Position numbers and translations under genes: made by a program. Under the pieces are notes generated by a model that saw only the letters and a program-made list of their open reading frames with translations, ran no database searches and was not told where the DNA came from. DNA of 12,154 nt from positions 1 to 12,154 of the forward strand of contig JAISWN010000085.1 in the NCBI GenBank assembly GCA_031271075.1. Direction: 5' to 3'. Shown here in pieces: positions 7,730 to 12,154 of this stretch (its first letter is position 1; every line of letters starts with the position of its first letter). Source of the DNA: Treponema sp. (GTDB lineage: Bacteria; Spirochaetota; Spirochaetia; Treponematales; Breznakiellaceae).

Positions 7730-7894
7730 ACCCAATTTTTTGTAAGTGTCAAATCTCTCCCTATTTAGTGTCTGTCCATAATGTAGACACATTATGGACT
7801 CGGCGCGCTCATATTTCTCGCCTTTGGCGCCTGCGGACTTCAGGTGAACTCCTTTGTCGTCGGGAATATCGACCAGAGAATTGAGGGCAGCCAT
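7718..7894 (-). pseudogene. Possible small ORF or decayed mobile-element fragment
   Basis: A 58-codon ATG-initiated frame on the minus strand, converging on and overlapping the last 12 nt of the large glycosidase-like gene. The first 30 residues (starting MAALNSLVDIPDDKG, then LKSAGAKGEKYER) look protein-like and basic, similar in style to transposase N-termini. The remaining residues run through the inverted repeat at 7774-7799 and look like read-through. The frame stays open upstream for 11 codons before a TGA. No ribosome binding site is clear. It may be nothing. Confidence 0.2.
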
Positions 7895-8067
7895 GTTGGA
7901 TTGCTTTCTTGAATACCCTAATTGTACTCAAACCATTCAAAGAAGATGTCCGCCTGCTTGAGCCGTCAAAGGATTTTCAACCACGGGAGTGGTAGAAAAG
8001 CGCCGGTAAAAGCGGGGGGTGGTCACCGTTATACAAAAAAGCCCCATTTTAGCCGATAATCTTCGAT
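7730..8067. other. Intergenic region without a convincing intact gene
   Basis: These 338 bases separate the importer operon from the NlpC/P60 gene. They contain the inverted repeat at 7774-7799 and the weak minus-strand frame ending at 7718. No clear promoter for the peptidase gene and no intrinsic terminator for the upstream operon were found: stems are present but lack T-runs. The interrupted frames and a terminus-like palindrome suggest remains of an insertion element, without proof. Confidence 0.5.
7774..7799. repeat. Perfect 10-bp inverted repeat
   Basis: GTCCATAATG (7774-7783) and CATTATGGAC (7790-7799) flank a 6-nt loop TAGACA. A second, overlapping pairing is possible between GTGTCT (7768-7773) and AGACAC (7785-7790), so two mutually exclusive stems exist. 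There is no T-run downstream on either strand. It could be an insertion-sequence end, a regulator site or an mRNA 3' structure for the upstream operon. Confidence 0.6.
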
Positions 8068-8082
8068 ATGAAGAAGTCGGCT
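8051..8082 (+). promoter_or_regulatory. Hairpin enclosing the start codon of the NlpC/P60 gene
   Basis: AGCCGA (8051-8056) pairs with TCGGCT (8077-8082). Inside it CTTC (8061-8064) pairs with GAAG (8070-8073) around the loop GATAT. The start codon ATG (8068-8070) sits in this structure and no Shine-Dalgarno sequence is visible upstream. Folding could limit translation initiation, but the stems are short. Confidence 0.35.
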
Positions 8083-9279
8083 TTTGCTTTGCACCTCTGT
8101 TCCCTTGTCCTCTTTGTTTTTCCCCCTCTTTTCGCGGCCCCGCCCCTGAGTATAAGCGCAATCCGGCAGCGGGAGGGGGAGGAGCCGGGCGAGGCAATCC
8201 GCAAGTCCCGGCTTGCCCTGATTGCCGAGGCGGAAAAGTACCGGGGGGCGCCTTACCGCTATGGCGGCATAGATAGCAAAGGGTTTGACTGCTCCGGGCT
8301 GGTTTACCGTAGTTTTCAGGACGCTCTTTCCGTATCCGTGCCCCGGAGTACCACGGCCCTGTACAACTGGGTGGAAAGGATAGACGCCGGGGCGCTCCAG
8401 CCGGGGGATCTGGTGTTCTTTTCTACTTTGCCGAGTGATAAACGGCGGATCTCCCATGCGGGGATCTATGCCGGGGAGGGCCGGTTTATCCACGCCGCCT
8501 CCGACGGCCCCCTTACGGGGGTTATCTATTCCCGGCTGGATGAGGATTACTGGCGCCGGACCTTCGCCGCCGCCGGACGGGCCCTGCCCGCGGCCCCTCC
8601 GGAGGGCCGGAGACCGGAGTTGGCCTCCCTGTCCGTGCCGGAGACCCCGCGGCCGGCGGCTTCGCCGGAAAAACTTCCCCAGGTTTCCGGGGACGGGTCC
8701 CCATTGGCGGGTGGTCCGGCTGCCCGGCTGCCCGAAACCGGCGGAACCAGGGAAGCGGCGGGGGAAGGCGGTTCCTGGCGGGACAAGCTCCTCCTGGGGG
8801 TCGGTTTTGCCCCCACCTGGAACGGGGTGCTTTCGGGCGGAAACATCATCCGGGGCGGGGCCTCCCAGTTGGGGCTTGCCTGGAAGGGGAAGCTGTTAGG
8901 CCGGTCCTTTATGCCCGGTGTGGAACTCCGGCCCGAATGGGACAATACCCTGGGGGTTTTCCGTATGCCGCTTACCTTCTCCCTGGGTCTGGACGAGCGT
9001 TTCCGGATCTTCGCCGGTCCCGCCTTCAGCATCGGTGACGCGGAACTAGGGACAAAAGAGGGGCGGCGGCGGTATACCGGGGGCAACGCGGTCATTGGGG
9101 CCGCGGGATTAAGCTTCGCGCCTTTTCCGATAAAGGCCGGGCAGGGAACCCTTTCTATTTACGGCGAGGCCGCCTGGCAGTCCTACTTCCCCAAAGGTGG
9201 AGAGGGACGGAACCCCAACGCCGACTTCAGCGCCGCCTTTCGTATTTCCACCGGCCTCCGTTATACATGGGGTTTTTAA
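8068..9279 (+). CDS. Secreted NlpC/P60 peptidase fused to beta-barrel-like C-terminal domain
   Basis: A 403-residue exported protein. Residues 1-24 form a signal peptide (MKK, hydrophobic core, then FAA). An NlpC/P60 cell-wall peptidase domain follows at about 48-165: GFDCSGLVY with catalytic C75, SHAGIY with H130, and FIHAAS with the third polar residue H142. Such enzymes cut D-Glu-diaminopimelate-type bonds in peptidoglycan stem peptides. A Pro/Ala/Gly-rich linker (about 170-234) leads to residues 235-403, which show alternating hydrophobic strands with aromatic girdles (LLLGVGFAPTWN, GVELRPEWD, LSIYGEAAWQSYF) and end in YTWGF. A terminal phenylalanine is typical of outer-membrane beta-barrel proteins. 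The peptidase would thus be tethered at the outer membrane; this part is inferred. The ATG at 8068 is the only start giving the full signal peptide, because an in-frame stop lies at 8050-8052, yet no ribosome binding site precedes it. Confidence 0.82.
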   Translation: MKKSAFALHLCSLVLFVFPPLFAAPPLSISAIRQREGEEPGEAIRKSRLALIAEAEKYRGAPYRYGGIDSKGFDCSGLVYRSFQDALSVSVPRSTTALYNWVERIDAGALQPGDLVFFSTLPSDKRRISHAGIYAGEGRFIHAASDGPLTGVIYSRLDEDYWRRTFAAAGRALPAAPPEGRRPELASLSVPETPRPAASPEKLPQVSGDGSPLAGGPAARLPETGGTREAAGEGGSWRDKLLLGVGFAPTWNGVLSGGNIIRGGASQLGLAWKGKLLGRSFMPGVELRPEWDNTLGVFRMPLTFSLGLDERFRIFAGPAFSIGDAELGTKEGRRRYTGGNAVIGAAGLSFAPFPIKAGQGTLSIYGEAAWQSYFPKGGEGRNPNADFSAAFRISTGLRYTWGF

Positions 9280-9359
9280 TTCCTTTTTTTGTAACCATTC
9301 CCCAGACAGACGGTTCTTAAAGTGTAAGTACCTTCTCCCATGGAGATTCTCCTTTCCAT

Positions 9360-9397
9360 ACCGCCACCGTTTCCTCCTTTCGGTGGCGGTTTTTTTT
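9360..9397 (+). terminator. Rho-independent terminator
   Basis: A perfect 10-bp G+C-rich stem (9360-9369 with 9381-9390) has an 11-nt loop and is followed at once by a T-run to 9397. It lies 80 nt after the stop codon of the NlpC/P60 gene and closes that transcription unit. Confidence 0.92.
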
Positions 9398-9406
9398 GCC
9401 TGTCAA

Positions 9407-9434
9407 TTCTTCCCTTGACATTCTTCCCCTGACA
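9407..9434. repeat. Two adjacent 14-bp direct repeats
   Basis: TTCTTCCCTTGACA (9407-9420) is followed immediately by TTCTTCCCCTGACA (9421-9434), identical at 13 of 14 positions. The first copy also forms an inverted repeat, TGTCAA (9401-9406) with TTGACA (9415-9420). No function is known; two copies are too few to call an array. Confidence 0.5.
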
Positions 9435-9454
9435 AAACCCCGAAAAAAAGACTG

Positions 9455-9742
9455 TTACATTTTCGCTGTCCGTGAAGCGGCTTTGACAAAGGCCCGCCGC
9501 CTCCCGCTTTCGCTCAGCATGGCGTGTTTTTCTATTTCCATCCGGCCCCGGTAGTCGGAAATTCTCAGCAGTTCGTCATGGATATTCCGCACCATGAGCA
9601 GGAAAACTATCCGTGACGCATGATCCATGTACCCTATCAGAGCGGGAGAAGGAGAGCCGGAAGCGAAGGGGACGGCGGAACTGGTGAGGGAAGCGATAAG
9701 CGCATAACCAGGCCGGGAGCGGTCAAGGGGAAAAAGAATGCT
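9455..9742 (-). pseudogene. G+C-rich open frame lacking a start, probable 3' part of a truncated gene
   Basis: A minus-strand frame stays open for 95 codons from a TAG at 9743-9745 to a TAA at 9455-9457. The first ATG is at 9626-9628, which leaves only 57 residues and has a poor ribosome binding site. The C-terminal 60 residues look like genuine protein: amphipathic helical segments such as SRIVFLLMVRNIHDELLRI followed by DYRGRMEIEKH and a basic tail. The base composition matches the core genes here and not the AT-rich hicB gene, whose last codons overlap its 5' end. The likely history is a resident gene whose 5' part was lost when the AT-rich segment arrived or when DNA was deleted. The family is not recognised, and a real small protein from 9628 cannot be excluded. 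Confidence 0.4.
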
Positions 9743-10136
9743 CTATTGCTTGACTAATATACTCTGAACGATTTTTTGCCACCATATCTATTTTTGCCAA
9801 CAATCCCTCGTTAATAAAAATATTTATTCTTTTTGCTTTTGTTACTATGGGAAGTTTGTTAATTGGAACCACAATATAATCATTATCGGTTTTCCACTCT
9901 TTCCAATCTTCCCAGGTATTTTCAATTTGTTCCATAGTTCTAGGTTCTGGAATAGGTATATCATTTTTTTCCAGAAATTTAATATGAGAAGCTAAGCCTT
10001 CATGAGCCATTCTATATGTCTCTTCATAATTGTTCCCGGCAGTAACAAATCCAGGGAAATCCGGAAATACAACACTGTATCCGTTCTTTCCGTTCTTTCC
10101 ATTAACATATTCAAAAAAAGCGATATAAGTTTTCAT
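9723..10136 (-). CDS. hicB: HicB-family antitoxin (orphan)
   Basis: A 137-residue protein with the two-part layout of longer HicB antitoxins. The N-terminal HicB-like fold (about 1-65) has IAFFEY, then YSVVFPDFPGFVTAGNNYEE and MAHEGLASHI. The C-terminal ribbon-helix-helix-type DNA-binding segment (about 100-135) has KRINIFINEGLLAKIDMVAKNRSEYISQAIE in outline. HicB normally neutralises the HicA mRNA interferase and represses the hicAB operon. Here the partner toxin gene upstream is reduced to its 3' end, so this gene is probably an orphan that could act as an anti-toxin against other HicA copies, as a repressor, or be in decay. The ribosome binding site TAGGAG lies 6 nt before the ATG. The gene is strikingly AT-rich compared with all neighbours, which suggests horizontal origin. 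Confidence 0.85.
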   Translation of the reverse strand: MKTYIAFFEYVNGKNGKNGYSVVFPDFPGFVTAGNNYEETYRMAHEGLASHIKFLEKNDIPIPEPRTMEQIENTWEDWKEWKTDNDYIVVPINKLPIVTKAKRINIFINEGLLAKIDMVAKNRSEYISQAIEHSFSP

Positions 10137-10157
10137 AACAAACTCCTAAAATTAAAT

Positions 10158-10181
10158 ATGATGACCATATTGTTTCATCAT
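10158..10181. promoter_or_regulatory. Inverted repeat upstream of hicB, possible operator
   Basis: ATGATGA (10158-10164) and TCATCAT (10175-10181) form a perfect 7-bp inverted repeat around 10 AT-rich bases. It lies between the hicA remnant and the hicB start. Ribbon-helix-helix proteins such as HicB bind short inverted repeats of this kind, so autoregulation is plausible, but this is inferred from layout only. Confidence 0.35.
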
Positions 10182-10265
10182 CTATTTTAAACCAGCTTGC
10201 TTCAAAATGCTATTCGCCGTCTTCTTTCCAAGTTCTTTTCCAAAAACTGAAGTTTTGAAACAGCC
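10182..10265 (-). pseudogene. hicA: 3' remnant of a HicA-type toxin gene
   Basis: The frame that ends with TAG at 10182-10184 encodes a peptide ending KKTANSILKQAGLK, which matches the very conserved C-terminus of HicA mRNA interferases (typically K-x-T-x-x-SILKQAGL). About 20 codons resemble HicA. Upstream the frame meets TGA at 10266-10268, which is also the stop codon of queA, and there is no start codon. The catalytic histidine region and the rest of the double-stranded-RNA-binding-like fold (normally about 60 residues in all) are missing. Position and spacing are those of a hicA-hicB operon: the remnant stop lies 45 nt before hicB. The toxin is therefore broken and non-functional as it stands. 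Confidence 0.7.
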
Positions 10266-10270
10266 TCAGA
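10243..10270. repeat. Short repeat at the queA / hicA-remnant junction
   Basis: AAAACT (10243-10248) and AGTTTT (10251-10256) form a small palindrome. It is followed by GAAACAGCCTCAGAT, overlapping the queA stop. GTTTTGAAACAG (10252-10263) is identical to 1223-1234 in the long hairpin after the binding-protein gene, and both are followed by TCAGAT a few bases later. This suggests two copies of a dispersed repeat. On the minus strand the palindrome followed by T-rich sequence might weakly terminate queA transcription. Confidence 0.5.
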
Positions 10271-11360
10271 TAATCAGCATGGCGTCCCCGTAACTGAAAA
10301 AACGGTAGCCTTCCCGAACCGCTTCGCCGTAGCTTTCCAAAATCAGTTCCCGGCCGGCGAAGGCTGCCGCCAGCATGAGCAGGGTGGAGAGGGGGGTGTG
10401 AAAGTTGGTAAAGAGCTGATCCACCGCCTTGAAGGTGTAACCGGGATAAATAAAAATCGAGGTGTCCCCCTCCCCCCGGCGCAGCTTTCCCGCCCGGCCG
10501 TCATCACCGGAGTTGTTGCCGCCGGGCTCCCAGGCCGATTCCAGGCTACGCAGGCTGGTGGTTCCCACGGCGACTATCCTGCGGCCCGCGGCCCGGGCCT
10601 CTTCGATCCGGGAGGCGGTTTCATCGTCGATCCGGTAGGATTCCCGGTGCATCTGGTGATCCTCAATGTTCTCCGCCCGGACCGGGAGGAAGGTTCCCGG
10701 CCCCACATGGAGGGTGATGAAAGCGGTCTCCATCCCCGCCGCTTCAAGGGCCTCCAGGAGCCGCCGGGTAAAGTGGAGTCCCGCGGTGGGGGCCGCGGCG
10801 GAACCGGTTCGGGAGGCGTAAACGGTCTGGTAACGTTCGCTGTCGGAAGCCTGATCTTCCCGCCTGATATAGGGCGGCAGGGGTACATGCCCGTTCCGGT
10901 CAAGCCAGGCGTCGTCGATGGGCCGGTCGAAACGCAGCAGCCTGAACTCCCCCTCCTCACCGGCGATTTCCGCCGCCGCCTCATCGGTAGCGGAACCGGC
11001 GGTACTACCGGCAGCAGTACCGGCAAACACGTAGCGGCTGCCCGGCCTGCGGCGCTTCGCCCGCCGGCACATAACCCGCCAGAGGCTGCCGTCCGGCCTA
11101 AGCTTGTCAAGCAGGAGGAATTCCACCCAGGTTCCGGCGTTGAGGGATCTGCCCAGGAGCCGGGCCTTGCGAACCCGGGAATCGTTGAACACCAGAAGGG
11201 AACCGGGCTCAAGCAGTCCGGGGAGATCCCCCACCATACGGTGTTCCCGGCGGCGGCTTTGCCGATCCAGAACCATGAGCCGGGATTGCCCCCGTTCCGC
11301 CGGGGGATACTGGGCGATGAGTTCTTCAGGGAGATCAAAAGAAAAATCGGAAAGCTTCAA
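10266..11360 (-). CDS. queA: S-adenosylmethionine:tRNA ribosyltransferase-isomerase
   Basis: A cytoplasmic enzyme (364 residues) that transfers and isomerises the ribosyl part of S-adenosylmethionine onto preQ1 at tRNA position 34, making epoxyqueuosine in the queuosine pathway. Family motifs run through its length: FNDSRV near residue 60, GHVPLPPYI, YQTVYA then GSAAAPTAGLHFT, LHVGPGTF, GTTSLRSLES, FIYPGY, TNFHTPLSTLLML and the terminal YRFFSYGDAM. A low-complexity Ala/Gly/Thr/Ser-rich insert at about 114-136 makes it slightly longer than most homologues. The start codon is TTG (11358-11360) with GAGGGG 8 nt upstream; its first bases overlap the ruvB stop (TTGA), so translation is probably coupled to ruvB. 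Confidence 0.96.
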   Translation of the reverse strand: MKLSDFSFDLPEELIAQYPPAERGQSRLMVLDRQSRRREHRMVGDLPGLLEPGSLLVFNDSRVRKARLLGRSLNAGTWVEFLLLDKLRPDGSLWRVMCRRAKRRRPGSRYVFAGTAAGSTAGSATDEAAAEIAGEEGEFRLLRFDRPIDDAWLDRNGHVPLPPYIRREDQASDSERYQTVYASRTGSAAAPTAGLHFTRRLLEALEAAGMETAFITLHVGPGTFLPVRAENIEDHQMHRESYRIDDETASRIEEARAAGRRIVAVGTTSLRSLESAWEPGGNNSGDDGRAGKLRRGEGDTSIFIYPGYTFKAVDQLFTNFHTPLSTLLMLAAAFAGRELILESYGEAVREGYRFFSYGDAMLII

Positions 11361-12154
11361 AAGAGAAGCCCCTCGTTCCCGCCTTTTCCCCCGGCAAGTT
11401 TCAGGTGCTCGTAGGCCAGGGCGGTGACCATCCGGCCCCGGGGAGTGCGCTGGATAAGCCCCGCCTGGATAAGGTACGGCTCGTAGTAATCCTCCAGGGT
11501 ATCCACCGATTCGCCGATGGAGATAGCCAGGGTTTCGGCGCCCACCGGCCCGCCGTTGTAACGCTCAATGATGATCCGCAGGATCTCCCGGTCATGGTTC
11601 TCCAGGCCCAGGGAATCGACCCCGAGCCGCCTGAGCCCGTCCTCCACCACCGGGAGGCTTATGGAGGGACTGCCGCTGAACTGGGCAAAGTCCCGCAGGC
11701 GGCGCAGAAGCCGGTTCACAATCCGGGGGGTTCCCCTGGCCGAACGGGCCAGGACCGCCGCGGCGTCACGGTCGATGTCGATGGACAGTATCCCCGCGGA
11801 ACGGCGCACAATGGCCTCCATCTCCTCCCCCTGGTAGTAGTTAAAGCGGCAGGTAATGCCGAAGCGGCCGGTCAGGGGGCTTGAAACATTCCCCGCCCTG
11901 GTGGTGGCCCCTACCAGGGTAAAGGGCTGGAGGGGGATCCGCAGGGTCCGCGCGTGGGGCCCCTGGCCGATCACGCAGTCCAGCATGTAATCCTCCATGG
12001 CGATGTAGAGCATCTCCTCTATGGCGGGTTTAAGCCGGTGGATCTCGTCGATAAAAAAAACATCGTGCCTGTTCAGGTTGGTAAGAAGCCCTACCAGATC
12101 CTTGGGCTTGTCCAGCGCCGGGGCCGAAGTCTGAATGAAACCGGTTTCCAGCTC
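11357..12154 (-). CDS. ruvB: Holliday junction branch migration helicase RuvB, partial
   Basis: The C-terminal 265 residues of RuvB. The gene runs off the right edge, so roughly the first 80-100 residues, including Walker A, lie outside the window. RuvB forms hexameric ATPase rings that drive branch migration of Holliday junctions with RuvA during recombinational repair. Visible motifs are Walker B FFIDEIHRL, the MEDYMLD segment, sensor 1 VGATTRAG, the arginine-finger region PLTGRFGI, sensor 2 GTPRIVNRLLRR, and the winged-helix C-terminus with GGPVGAETLA and YEPYLIQAGLIQRTPRGR. The reading frame is intact from the edge to TGA (11357-11359). It overlaps queA, a pairing common in spirochaetes and other bacteria. 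Confidence 0.96.
   Translation of the reverse strand, partial: ELETGFIQTSAPALDKPKDLVGLLTNLNRHDVFFIDEIHRLKPAIEEMLYIAMEDYMLDCVIGQGPHARTLRIPLQPFTLVGATTRAGNVSSPLTGRFGITCRFNYYQGEEMEAIVRRSAGILSIDIDRDAAAVLARSARGTPRIVNRLLRRLRDFAQFSGSPSISLPVVEDGLRRLGVDSLGLENHDREILRIIIERYNGGPVGAETLAISIGESVDTLEDYYEPYLIQAGLIQRTPRGRMVTALAYEHLKLAGGKGGNEGLLF

Noticed and set aside
7774..7799. Inverted repeat as intrinsic terminator of the importer operon
   Set aside because: The stem is AT-rich and followed by G+C-rich sequence instead of a T-run on either strand.
7279..7884. Plus-strand frame overlapping the end of the glycosidase-like gene
   Set aside because: Arg/Pro-rich shadow frame; the overlapping gene carries clear domain motifs up to its stop.
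9407..9434. Start of a CRISPR or other repeat array
   Set aside because: Only two adjacent copies with no spacers and no nearby cas-like genes.
10398..11414. Long open frame on the plus strand opposite queA
   Set aside because: G+C-rich third positions of queA keep the opposite frame open. The translation is Pro/Gly/Arg-rich without motifs, and queA is certain.

Overview
The window looks like a chromosomal segment of a spirochaete, most likely a Treponema-type organism. This is an inference. It rests on the tight ruvB-queA pair, the style of the exported proteins (a solute-binding protein with an Ala-Gly-Gly maturation site and no lipobox cysteine; a peptidase joined to an outer-membrane-barrel-like tail) and the moderately high G+C content. 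The species cannot be fixed from the sequence alone. One short stretch (about 9.73-10.25 kb) is clearly AT-rich and looks foreign.

Region 1 (1-7729, + strand) is an apparent five-gene operon. It starts with a promoter carrying perfect TTGACA and TATAAT hexamers. The genes are a periplasmic solute-binding protein, an ABC ATPase, a fused double-domain permease, a ROK-family transcriptional regulator, and an 836-residue protein that ends in a phosphodiester glycosidase (NAGPA/DUF2233-type) domain. Gaps are 9 and 21 nt at two junctions and the permease and regulator genes overlap. A strong hairpin sits between the binding-protein gene and the ATPase gene. The importer belongs to the family usually labelled Fe(III)/spermidine/thiamine/phosphonate, which also contains sugar-phosphate importers (AfuABC). 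With a sugar-sensing ROK regulator and a glycosidase-like enzyme that lacks a signal peptide, the cassette is best read as an uptake-and-cleavage system for a phosphorylated sugar or glycosyl phosphodiester. That reading is a hypothesis.

Region 2 (7730-8067) is non-coding or decayed sequence with a perfect 10-bp inverted repeat and a small minus-strand ORF that may be the remnant of a mobile element. It is followed by a secreted NlpC/P60 peptidase with a C-terminal beta-barrel-like domain (8068-9279) and a strong intrinsic terminator (9360-9397).

Region 3 (9400-10265, minus strand) holds a G+C-rich open frame with no good start (probably a truncated gene), then an AT-rich island. The island has an intact HicB-type antitoxin gene and, upstream of it, only the last 20 or so codons of a HicA-type toxin. 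The truncated hicA abuts the end of queA at a short sequence that also occurs in the hairpin at 1201-1237.

Region 4 (10266-12154, minus strand) carries queA (queuosine tRNA modification; TTG start overlapping ruvB) and the C-terminal two thirds of ruvB (Holliday-junction helicase), which runs off the right edge. No tRNA, rRNA or CRISPR array was seen.
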